From: Candidatus Zixiibacteriota bacterium
Lineage (GTDB): Bacteria; Zixibacteria; MSB-5A5; GN15; FEB-12
Assembly: GCA_024278935.1 (NCBI GenBank)
Contig: JAJRSF010000056.1
Location: 1 to 46,466 of the forward strand
Length of the DNA stretch: 46,466 nt
Reading direction: 5' to 3'
Positions within the stretch are counted from its first letter, which is position 1; every line of letters begins with the position of its first letter. The translations under genes and the position numbers were made by a program. The notes under the pieces are model-generated. The model did no database searches. It was not told the origin of the DNA and worked only from the letters and a program-made list of their open reading frames with translations. Below, in pieces: positions 35,508-42,667 of this stretch.

Positions 35508-36545
35508 ATGACTTCAAAAGTTAAAAAAATTATATATCTGTTTATCGGATTGTTAGTAACGGGTTTCTTAATCTATGAAGTATTCGGAAGTATTGATTTT
35601 GGGAAGCTCGTTACGGTTTTAGAAAATGCAAATTATTTCTGGTTGATTCCAAATATACTCTTAATTGTTTTTGCTATGTATCAAAGAGCTTTTAGGTGGA
35701 AGTTCATGCTTGCTCCTATCAAAGATGTGAAATTTAAAAATCTTTTGGCAGGTACTTGTGTTGGCTTTATGGCAAACAATGTTTTACCTGCTCGTCTTGG
35801 AGAATTTGTACGAGCCTATTCGTTGTCATCACAGGATAAAGATATTTCGAAATCAGCATCGCTTGCAACAATATTTGTTGAGAGAATGATTTTTGACCTT
35901 GTAGCATTGTTACTTATTTTCGGATCGATAATGTTATTCTCCGATAATCTGCAATCACAGCTAGAGACTGATTTAGAATTTGGAACAAAAATTATCTATG
36001 GTGCTCGTTTTGCAATTGCTGTGGCACTCATTGGTATTGTCAGTATGCTTATTGTGGCACACAAGCCGGAGCGTATAGGGCAGATGATGTCCAAGTATCT
36101 CTTTTTCTTACCTCAAAAAATTCGAAATATGATAGTATCGATTGTTGATAAATTTGCCGATGGGCTAAAATTTCTCACAGACATAAAAGCGGTTCTTGCC
36201 GTTGGCGCCCAGACATTGCTGCTCTGGATTTTTATGGGACTGTCTAACTATTTTGTTTTTATGACATTCGGATTTGATATTCCTTTTGAAGCAACTTTTG
36301 TACTGCTTGTTGTTGTCTCTATACTTATCATGGCACCATCGACCCCTGGTTTTATAGGTGTCTACCATTATGGCGTAGTTGTCTCTTTGGGACTGTATGG
36401 GATTTCAGGGGAAGAGGCAGGAGCTTGTGCTTTAGTACTACATGCAACTCAATATATTGTTATCACCCTTATGGGTTTTTACTTCTTGAAAAAAGAACAT
36501 CTCTCTTTAAAAGAACTCGAAGAAACCGCCGAAAAAAGTATGTAA
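35508..36545 (+). CDS. Lysylphosphatidylglycerol-synthase-like transmembrane protein (UPF0104/YbhN type)
   Basis: An integral membrane protein of 345 residues with about eight hydrophobic segments. The family pattern is plain: FMANNVLPARLGEFVRAYSL (around residue 85), then APSTPGFIGVYHYGVVVSLG near the C-terminus. Members are flippase-like domains found as stand-alone proteins in many glycan loci; the catalytic MprF half is missing, so lysyl transfer is not expected. A function in moving lipid-linked sugars across the inner membrane is reasonable inference from the flanking glycosyltransferases. It starts 6 bases after the GT4 gene. Confidence 0.85.
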   Translation: MTSKVKKIIYLFIGLLVTGFLIYEVFGSIDFGKLVTVLENANYFWLIPNILLIVFAMYQRAFRWKFMLAPIKDVKFKNLLAGTCVGFMANNVLPARLGEFVRAYSLSSQDKDISKSASLATIFVERMIFDLVALLLIFGSIMLFSDNLQSQLETDLEFGTKIIYGARFAIAVALIGIVSMLIVAHKPERIGQMMSKYLFFLPQKIRNMIVSIVDKFADGLKFLTDIKAVLAVGAQTLLLWIFMGLSNYFVFMTFGFDIPFEATFVLLVVVSILIMAPSTPGFIGVYHYGVVVSLGLYGISGEEAGACALVLHATQYIVITLMGFYFLKKEHLSLKELEETAEKSM

Positions 36546-36560
36546 AAGAAAATTATTTTT

Positions 36561-37820
36561 ATGACTGGTTTATCTTTTCGTAAACAAATACAGATAGTTC
36601 TCATTATTTCCATTCTGTTCAGGTTTGGATTTCTAATCTTTGGCGATATAGTTCCTGTTATGTGGGACGCCCGAAGATACGTGGGAGCATCGATAGGACT
36701 TATTTCATACATTGATTCTTCAGGTGATGTTGCTTTTCAAACGGAAGATCAAGACAGGGAACGGTTCAAACATTATACTGATAAATATATCCAGGGGGAG
36801 CAGATTGAATGGTTAAAATATCAACCGTTCACGCTTACTGAAGCACGAAATGAGATATTTATCGGAGGACCACTATATCCACTTGCGTGTGGTTTGCTCA
36901 TGACTCTATCACCGACAAATGATTTTTTTGTGTTACGCCTGTTTAATATGTTTCTTGATCTGCTTGCAAACTTAATGGTACTCTGGATTGCGGTTAGGCT
37001 GATTGGGGAAAAAAGTGCTATTATTGCCGGTCTGTTATACGCATTATATTTTCCATTCACACTATTGACTACTATGATGCTCTTGGAATCATCGACGACT
37101 TTGCTAATGCTTGTTGCAATTTATTATATGATTAGAGGAGTCGATGAAAAGCATAACAACTATTTTCTTTATGCTGGTTTAGCATCAGGGTTGTTATTAC
37201 TCAATAAACCAACAGCACTTCTGTTAGTCTTTCCGTTTATCGCATCTTTTATTTGGTATGCAAAATCTGAAATGTCGTACCGCATGATGATTCCAAAGCT
37301 CGTTAAGTTTTTTATACCATTCGCAATCATAGGTATTTACTGGATGTCTGTAGCGTCGTTTAAATATGGCGAGTTGACATTACGAGACCCATCGTATAAA
37401 GAAGCGAACTTACGGCAGTCATCAAATATCATTTACGAAGGTTACGATTTAGACAAAGTAGAAAAAGAATTCTGGAAATACTCGATAACAGAACATATTA
37501 GCAATGATAAACTTGGTTATGTCGGCTTGCTTGCGAAAAAGTTTGAGCGTATGTGGAGTAAGTCAGCGAATGATTTTAAAAAACCGTACATACTTTCATC
37601 CAGTGGGTGGGAGAAAGTGCATCTTTTTCTTGTGCTGTCTGGGTTAATCGGATTGATACTGCTGACCGTTAATAATTCACGAGCGGCAGTTTGGATACTT
37701 CTGATTGCGATGTACTACACATCGATACATATTATTTTCCACTCGGTCTCGCGATATAGTTTTAATGTCTTGCCTCTGTTATTTATAGCGAGTTCCTATT
37801 TCTTCGTGAAACTATATTAG
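36561..37820 (+). CDS. GT39-like membrane glycosyltransferase
   Basis: A 419-residue polytopic protein resembling ArnT/PMT (GT-C) glycosyltransferases that use lipid-linked sugars. The first loop after the first helix carries an acidic residue (PVMWDARRYVGAS), as in GT-C enzymes, and FIGGPLYPLACGLLMTLSP resembles the family's GxPPxYP region. IIAGLLYALYFPFTLLTTMM, then LLESSTTLLM is the typical helix pair, and the C-terminus HSVSRYSFNVLPLLFI matches the conserved R-Y-R/F-P end. The stop TAG at 37818-37820 is followed in the same frame by the next gene with no gap and no Shine-Dalgarno. Confidence 0.8.
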   Translation: MTGLSFRKQIQIVLIISILFRFGFLIFGDIVPVMWDARRYVGASIGLISYIDSSGDVAFQTEDQDRERFKHYTDKYIQGEQIEWLKYQPFTLTEARNEIFIGGPLYPLACGLLMTLSPTNDFFVLRLFNMFLDLLANLMVLWIAVRLIGEKSAIIAGLLYALYFPFTLLTTMMLLESSTTLLMLVAIYYMIRGVDEKHNNYFLYAGLASGLLLLNKPTALLLVFPFIASFIWYAKSEMSYRMMIPKLVKFFIPFAIIGIYWMSVASFKYGELTLRDPSYKEANLRQSSNIIYEGYDLDKVEKEFWKYSITEHISNDKLGYVGLLAKKFERMWSKSANDFKKPYILSSSGWEKVHLFLVLSGLIGLILLTVNNSRAAVWILLIAMYYTSIHIIFHSVSRYSFNVLPLLFIASSYFFVKLY

Positions 37821-37823
37821 TTT

Positions 37824-38780
37824 TTGAAATCTGACAATCCGCAGAAGAAAAATATATTGTATTCAATGGCAGGACTACTTATTGTCTCACTCTGGAAATT
37901 TGAATACCTCAATTCAATCTTACAGATGCAGTTAACAGAATTGAAAATTATTACGGTAGTTATCATATTAATATCAATCTGCTTTTATGCAATGTTTGTC
38001 ATATCAAAAATCTTTGTCGAGAAAAAATCACTAACCAAAATTTTATTACTTCCTGTAGTTTCATCTCTGATTCTCATTTGCGGTTTCTATTCGACTGTTC
38101 TCTCTCGAGCAGAATGGTCAGAGTTCTCTTGCACTTTATCTAATACAGATATGAAAGCAGGAAGCAGAATTTATATAGATAAAACAAATTTGAAAAACGA
38201 TCCGGGATTGTATGCAGTAGTCATTGATGTGAACTCCGGTGCCGGGCGTGAAAATAGTTTTACCGTTTCAATAGGCGGAGTAGAGCAGGAATACGTCGGA
38301 GGAAAACCGCCTTTACGTGATCTGTTTTATCCGAAACCTACTTATCGTTTTTATTCAATGTATACCCCTCTTGAAATTGAGGAGTTCCGTCAGTATGCAA
38401 TTATCCCTGTTGCCTATGATCTAATCAGCGAGCTATTGAACAAAAACGGGTATCTTGATGTTTCGATTGCTATTAATGAACGGTTTATAGAAGAGAATAA
38501 TTTTATAAATCTGTACGGAAGTTTTGAAACGAACGAAGCAGAACATTATATTCCGGCAATACGGTTTACTTCGGTTGAACGGTATGTACATCGGGGTGAT
38601 CCTCGTATAAAGTATCCGGTAAAATATCTATCCAAAAATGTGATTTCATATTATATTAAACGTAATTTAGAAGATGTCGCTATGTCGACTGACTTATCTC
38701 CATCGGCGGGTCGACAGTCCGGGCGGTACAATTTGTTTTTAATACATTTTTCTCCTAGCGGGGAATTCAAAGTTTATTAG
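37824..38780 (+). CDS. Membrane protein of unknown function with extracytoplasmic domain
   Basis: Not recognised. The 318-residue product has about three hydrophobic segments in its first 95 residues (around 14-22, 42-62, 72-92), then a soluble domain of about 220 residues with strand-rich sequence (GLYAVVIDVNSGAGRENSFT, LDVSIAINERF), probably outside the inner membrane and sugar-binding-like. The listed start is a TTG with no Shine-Dalgarno, three bases after the previous TAG and in the same frame; ATG 37866 is the first ATG. It may be the C-terminal part of the preceding glycosyltransferase, separated by one stop codon, or a coupled second gene. Confidence 0.6.
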   Translation: MKSDNPQKKNILYSMAGLLIVSLWKFEYLNSILQMQLTELKIITVVIILISICFYAMFVISKIFVEKKSLTKILLLPVVSSLILICGFYSTVLSRAEWSEFSCTLSNTDMKAGSRIYIDKTNLKNDPGLYAVVIDVNSGAGRENSFTVSIGGVEQEYVGGKPPLRDLFYPKPTYRFYSMYTPLEIEEFRQYAIIPVAYDLISELLNKNGYLDVSIAINERFIEENNFINLYGSFETNEAEHYIPAIRFTSVERYVHRGDPRIKYPVKYLSKNVISYYIKRNLEDVAMSTDLSPSAGRQSGRYNLFLIHFSPSGEFKVY

Positions 38781-38788
38781 AGGTCGTT

Positions 38789-39796
38789 ATGAATATAGGT
38801 GTCATTGGTTGTGGTTATTGGGGACCGAATTTAATTCGGAATTTTAATGCATTAAACGATACAACTGTTGTATCGGTATCAGATAAAAGAAAAGAACGAT
38901 TAGATTGTATTGCCAGACAGTTTCCGTCTATAAAAAATCTTACAACAGATGCAAATGAAATATTGCGAGCTACAGATATCGATGCGGTCGTTATTGCAAC
39001 GCCGGTCTCGACCCATTTTCCGCTTGCTATGGAAGCACTTAAAAATGGAAAGCATGTCTTGCTTGAAAAACCTTTTACTGCTACAGTGGCTGAATCGGAA
39101 CAATTGATTGAAGAAGCCGAAAAAAGAAATCTGCAGATTATGGTCGACCATACTTTTATTTATACCGGAGCTGTGCAGACGATAAAAAAATATATTGATT
39201 CAGGTGAGCTTGGTGATTTATATTATTTCGATTCTGTGCGGGTTAACCTTGGACTTTTCCAACATGATGTAAACGTAATTTGGGATCTAGCTCCACACGA
39301 TGTTTCAATTATGGATTATCTCATAGAGAAACAGCCCGTTGCGATTTCAGCAACCGGGATGGCTCACTTTGATTCTGGTATTGAAAATATCGCCTATATC
39401 TCTATTTATTATGAAAATAATTTCCTCGGGCATATTCATGTCAATTGGTTATCTCCGGCAAAATTACGCAAGACGATTATCTCAGGTTCTCGTAAAATGA
39501 TTATCTATGACGATATGGAACCATCTGAGAAAGTAAAGATTTATGACAAGGGTGTTGATATTGTCAAAGATAAAGAACAAATTTATGACATGCTCGTCCA
39601 GTACCGTACCGGTGATATGATAGCCCCACAGATTGCAATCACCGAAGCACTCAAAAATATCGCACAAGAATTTTATGATTCGATTCAAGAAAGCAGAGCT
39701 CCATTGACCGACGGTAAAGCAGGACTTCGAGTAGTGCAGATTTTGGAAGCTGCCAACAAGTCTATCAAAGCGAATGGGAAAGTGATCGAACTCTAA
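38789..39796 (+). CDS. Gfo/Idh/MocA-family oxidoreductase, probably sugar-nucleotide dehydrogenase
   Basis: A 335-residue NAD(P)-dependent oxidoreductase. It has the Rossmann loop IGVIGCGYWGPNLIRNF (residues 3-19) and the family's KHVLLEKPFT motif with the catalytic Lys (about residue 94), then the C-terminal domain with WDLAPHDVSIMDYL, including the His-Asp pair often involved in substrate binding. Pairing with a WbpD-like acetyltransferase directly after it (ATG overlaps the stop, TAATG) is the WbpB/WbpD arrangement that makes UDP-3-amino-2,3-dideoxy-glucuronic acid derivatives; the aminotransferase of that path is not in the window. Shine-Dalgarno GAGGT is well placed. Confidence 0.88.
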   Translation: MNIGVIGCGYWGPNLIRNFNALNDTTVVSVSDKRKERLDCIARQFPSIKNLTTDANEILRATDIDAVVIATPVSTHFPLAMEALKNGKHVLLEKPFTATVAESEQLIEEAEKRNLQIMVDHTFIYTGAVQTIKKYIDSGELGDLYYFDSVRVNLGLFQHDVNVIWDLAPHDVSIMDYLIEKQPVAISATGMAHFDSGIENIAYISIYYENNFLGHIHVNWLSPAKLRKTIISGSRKMIIYDDMEPSEKVKIYDKGVDIVKDKEQIYDMLVQYRTGDMIAPQIAITEALKNIAQEFYDSIQESRAPLTDGKAGLRVVQILEAANKSIKANGKVIEL

Positions 39797-40362
39797 TGTC
39801 TAAAAAATATTCTGTACATCATTCTGCTTTAGTAGCGACTGAAAATATAGGCGATGATACCCGTATCTGGGCGTTTTGTAATATTTTAAGCGGTGCTAAA
39901 ATTGGTGACGATTGCAATATCTGCGACCATTGCTCTATCGAAGGCGAAGTTATTATCGGCGATAGAGTCACCGTTAAAAATTCGGTCTCACTTTGGAATG
40001 GGATGGTTATCGAGGATGATGTTTTCATCGGTCCTAGTGCTGTTTTCACCAACGACATTTATCCTCGGAGTAAAGTCTATCATGATGAAGTTGATAAGAC
40101 TCTTCTCAAGCAAGGGGCTACTATCGGAGCCAACGCGGTGATTGTCGCAGGGCATACGGTAGGTAAATATGCTTTCATTGGTGCCGGTGCTGTGGTGACA
40201 AAAAATATACCTGACCATACAATTTGGTATGGCAACCCGGCGCAATTTGCGGGCTATGTTTGCAAATGCGGGAAGCGTTTACCTGATTCAAAAACTTCGG
40301 AGCTTACTTGTTCATGCGGTAATTCATATACACTTGATGATGGAATAGTTTCAGCGAAATAA
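39796..40362 (+). CDS. WbpD-like hexapeptide-repeat N-acetyltransferase with C-terminal zinc ribbon
   Basis: A 188-residue left-handed beta-helix acyltransferase. Hexapeptide turns run through the chain (NIGDDTRIWAFCNILSGAKI, IGDRVTVKNSVSLWNG, VFIGPSAVFTNDIYPRSKVY, ATIGANAVIVAGHTVG) and end with IPDHTIWYGNPAQFAGYVC. The last 35 residues contain CKCGKRL and CSCGNSY, two CxC-type pairs that look like a small zinc ribbon, also seen in some WbpD-like enzymes. Its N-terminus overlaps the dehydrogenase stop. Likely acetylates a 3-amino sugar nucleotide; substrate unproven. Confidence 0.85.
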   Translation: MSKKYSVHHSALVATENIGDDTRIWAFCNILSGAKIGDDCNICDHCSIEGEVIIGDRVTVKNSVSLWNGMVIEDDVFIGPSAVFTNDIYPRSKVYHDEVDKTLLKQGATIGANAVIVAGHTVGKYAFIGAGAVVTKNIPDHTIWYGNPAQFAGYVCKCGKRLPDSKTSELTCSCGNSYTLDDGIVSAK

Positions 40363-40368
40363 TATCTG

Positions 40369-41091
40369 ATGATGCAGCCGACTTTGAAATTTCTCGTTAC
40401 TGTCCTTACTTTTAATGAGGGTGAAAAACTTAAAAAGCTGTATGCAGATTTTCCAAAAGAAAAAAACTATGATATTCTTTTTGTCAATGATGGCTCTACT
40501 GATAAGACTGAACAATTTTTAAAAGAGAAAAATCTAACCTACTTAAATCATACTACCAATCTAGGCGTTGGAGCCGGGATTCGTACTGCAACTGCTTACG
40601 CAAATGACCATGGTTACAATGCGATAGTTATTATGGCAGGTAATGGCAAGATGCTTCCATCGGAGATTAACCGACTTATTGAGCCTCTCCAAAATAATTC
40701 TGCTGACTATGTGCAGGGGTCGAGGTATCTCGATGGGGGAGATGCCCCGCATCTTCCTGCGTTCCGAAATATCGCAATCAAACTGTTTACCGGAATGACA
40801 AATCTGATTTTAGGTTTCAAAGGGACTGACATAACTTGCGGCTTCCGAGCTTATCGACTTTCTATATTTGAAAATGAACAGATCGACATTCATCAGGAAT
40901 GGCTCGGTCAATATGAGATGGAATATTATATACATTTCAAAGTTATCAAAACAGGTTTTCGGGTCGTTGAAGTTCCCGTTTCTATGGTCTACCCAAAAGA
41001 GGGCAAAAATTACACCAAGATCAAACCATTTATCGGATGGTGGTCTATGATCCGTCCTTGGGTATTTCTTACTTTACGTATCAAGAAGTAA
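40369..41091 (+). CDS. Glycosyltransferase family 2, polyprenol-phosphate sugar synthase type
   Basis: A 240-residue GT-A protein resembling dolichol-phosphate mannose synthase. The N-terminus LVTVLTFNEGEKLKKL leads to ILFVNDGSTDKTEQFL, the nucleotide-sugar site, and to HTTNLGVGAGIRTAT. Where most relatives have the D-x-D-G-Q motif this one has VIMAGNGKMLPSEI, a substitution found in a subset of the family. SRYLDGGDAPHLPAFRNIA and KGTDITCGFRAY follow. There is no membrane anchor, so it is a soluble or peripheral enzyme that probably makes the lipid-linked sugar used by the GT-C proteins encoded upstream. The start may be either codon of ATGATG. Confidence 0.85.
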   Translation: MMQPTLKFLVTVLTFNEGEKLKKLYADFPKEKNYDILFVNDGSTDKTEQFLKEKNLTYLNHTTNLGVGAGIRTATAYANDHGYNAIVIMAGNGKMLPSEINRLIEPLQNNSADYVQGSRYLDGGDAPHLPAFRNIAIKLFTGMTNLILGFKGTDITCGFRAYRLSIFENEQIDIHQEWLGQYEMEYYIHFKVIKTGFRVVEVPVSMVYPKEGKNYTKIKPFIGWWSMIRPWVFLTLRIKK

Positions 41092-41155
41092 ATAGCTCTG
41101 TCGCAACAGGATAACATCTGCTTGTATTCCAAAATATTAATTAAAATGTTAAAAC

Positions 41156-41184
41156 TTGACCTTCGTAGGGAAGTTTAATATCCT
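41156..41184 (+). promoter_or_regulatory. Sigma-70-like promoter upstream of the coiled-coil protein gene
   Basis: TTGACC at 41156-41161 and TATCCT at 41179-41184 stand 17 bases apart, 28 bases ahead of the start codon at 41212. The -35 matches 5 of 6 and the -10 matches 4 of 6. No terminator is visible after the preceding glycosyltransferase gene. Confidence 0.45.
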
Positions 41185-41211
41185 TTTTTTATAAAATATG
41201 GAGATTTATAG

Positions 41212-41760
41212 ATGTTTCGAAAAATTTTGATCGCATTTGCTTTTTTTCTTTTATTAGCCGGTGTCAGCTATGTGAAAACATTACAGGATTATGCCCAAGA
41301 AGATGCGGTGTATGATAAAGCAAAGTCCGATGTTGAATCTGAAAATAAAACTGATGTAAACAGATTTGAAAATAGTATAGACTCACTCGGTACAGTTCTT
41401 CTGGCTAACAAAGAATCGTTTGAATCTACTCTGACCGATAAATCCGATGCATATGAAACTCAACTTGATTCATTAGAAAATATTATAGATAAACAATCAG
41501 CAAAAATAACTACTTTGAATAAAGCTGTTTCTAAAAAAACGACTACAGTAGCCAAAAAGAAAAAGAAACCGACCCAGCTTTCTCAACACGAAAAAATTTA
41601 TCGCTATTATAAAAAAAGATATACTAACTTACCGGGTGATCTTTCTACTTATGAACAGAAAATTGCCCTGAGTGAAATTCGCGAAGAGACAGCATCAAAG
41701 TTTTCTATCTCACTCAAAGAATTGTCAAGAATACGCAAAGAGTATAAGTTAAACTACTAA
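41212..41760 (+). CDS. Membrane-anchored coiled-coil protein of unknown function
   Basis: Not recognised. The 182-residue product has one N-terminal hydrophobic anchor (about residues 4-19), an acidic helical, coiled-coil-prone stretch (about 35-108, NSIDSLGTVLLANKE, YETQLDSLENIIDKQS), a short basic patch KKKKKP (115-120), and a second helical region at the C-terminus with EIREETASKFSISLKELSRI. A GGAG site lies 8 bases before the ATG. It is followed after 17 bases by the sigma-region-4-like gene, and the pair may be one transcript. Confidence 0.7.
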   Translation: MFRKILIAFAFFLLLAGVSYVKTLQDYAQEDAVYDKAKSDVESENKTDVNRFENSIDSLGTVLLANKESFESTLTDKSDAYETQLDSLENIIDKQSAKITTLNKAVSKKTTTVAKKKKKPTQLSQHEKIYRYYKKRYTNLPGDLSTYEQKIALSEIREETASKFSISLKELSRIRKEYKLNY

Positions 41761-41777
41761 GAAAAGAATTTACAGCT

Positions 41778-42095
41778 ATGGAAAAGAGAAAAGAATATCA
41801 GTATGCCGAGGTAAGAGTTGATAAGCTTTTCTTGGAATCATTTTCAGGTGAAAACTCAGCCTATCATCGTAATTCTGAAGAACTTATGAAGCTCACATCG
41901 CTTGATAAATTCAAATCAAAGTTGAAATGGCATATAAAACGGTCATTATCTAAACGTCAAAAAGAAGTTATCGAATATTATCTTGTTGGGAAAACTGAGA
42001 GGGAAATCGCTCAAATATTGGGAGTTACTCAACAGGTGGTAAATATCTATAAACATCGTGCTATCAAAAAGTTACACAAAATAATCACAAACTAG
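41778..42095 (+). CDS. Small helix-turn-helix protein resembling sigma-70 region 4
   Basis: A 105-residue protein. Residues 56-100 (SLSKRQKEVIEYYLVGKTER then EIAQILGVTQQVVNIYKHRA) match the region 4 helix-turn-helix of sigma factors and of LuxR-type domains: a helix starting with the -S-x-R-Q-K-E-V-I- pattern, the GKTEREIA turn and a recognition helix ending in KHRAIKKL. The first 50 residues show no region 2, so this is not a complete sigma factor; it may be a DNA-binding regulator or an anti-sigma-like partner. It ends 255 bases before the next gene. Confidence 0.72.
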   Translation: MEKRKEYQYAEVRVDKLFLESFSGENSAYHRNSEELMKLTSLDKFKSKLKWHIKRSLSKRQKEVIEYYLVGKTEREIAQILGVTQQVVNIYKHRAIKKLHKIITN

Positions 42096-42349
42096 GTGTA
42101 TGTCAAAAAACTACTAGTTGAAACAATTCAGAACAATGAGCTAAACAGAAATAAATTATAATCTTATTACTTTTTTACGTACTATATGTAAAGCATGTAT
42201 TAAATATCTTAAACTTGTTTTAGGAGGTGATACTCTAAAGTAACTTTTGTAGTCCCTAATTTTCATCACTGTCATATATAATAATTGTGAATAAAACAAT
42301 GACTTCAAACATGATGGGGGGATGAACATTTAATAGGGAGAATGACATT
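42096..42349 (+). other. Gap with an unusually strong Shine-Dalgarno and no matching start codon
   Basis: No open frame of useful length is seen. TAGGAGGTGATAC at 42221-42233 matches the 16S anti-Shine-Dalgarno almost perfectly, yet no ATG, GTG or TTG follows at 5-12 bases that would open a frame. AGGGAG at 42335-42340 is the ribosome site of the next gene, 9 bases from its ATG. TATATAATAAT near 42275 could be a -10 element, without a matching -35. Confidence 0.4.
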
Positions 42350-42541
42350 ATGCCGAAACGAAAAGAAGAAGAAATTTTTGCTCCATTAGGTGAAAAAGAT
42401 AGTTGGCACGCCTATAGTTTGCAAATACTGAATACGTCAAAATTTACTGCCGTAGTTGGTCAAATATTAAAGGGCAACTACTCACTTGTTCTCACCAGAG
42501 GTGCTGAGAATACTGAGAATAAAGAACAACGAGCTAATTAA
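42350..42541 (+). CDS. Small protein of 63 residues, function unknown
   Basis: MPKRKEEEIFAPLGEKDSWH begins a short, charged, soluble chain without a signal peptide or recognisable motif; the middle AYSLQILNTSKFTAVVGQIL could form one amphipathic helix. AGGGAG at 42335-42340 makes a good ribosome site, and the stop lies 33 bases before a clear terminator, both supporting a real gene. No close family is recognised. Confidence 0.55.
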   Translation: MPKRKEEEIFAPLGEKDSWHAYSLQILNTSKFTAVVGQILKGNYSLVLTRGAENTENKEQRAN

Positions 42542-42574
42542 ATTCGTTGTAACAAAAAGGTATATAAAAATATT

Positions 42575-42607
42575 AAAAGGTTCGACTTTGGTTGAACCTT
42601 TTTTTTT
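42575..42607 (+). terminator. Intrinsic terminator of the small-gene cluster
   Basis: AAAAGGTTCGAC, loop TTTG, GTTGAACCTTTT form a 12-bp stem with one G-U pair and end in a T-run. It serves the plus-strand 63-residue gene and lies just past a second, oppositely oriented terminator. Confidence 0.9.
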
Positions 42608-42611
42608 GCAT

Positions 42612-42644
42612 AAAAAAAAGCAGAACCAAAATTGATTCTGCTTT
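42612..42644 (-). terminator. Intrinsic terminator of the pta-aminotransferase-pckA operon
   Basis: Read on the minus strand, AAAGCAGAATCAA, a short loop and TTGGTTCTGCTTT form an 11- to 13-bp stem with one G-U pair, followed by an eight-T run. It begins 24 bases beyond the pckA stop and marks the end of the minus-strand operon. Confidence 0.88.
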
Positions 42645-42667
42645 GAAGAACTATGTGAAAATTTAAA

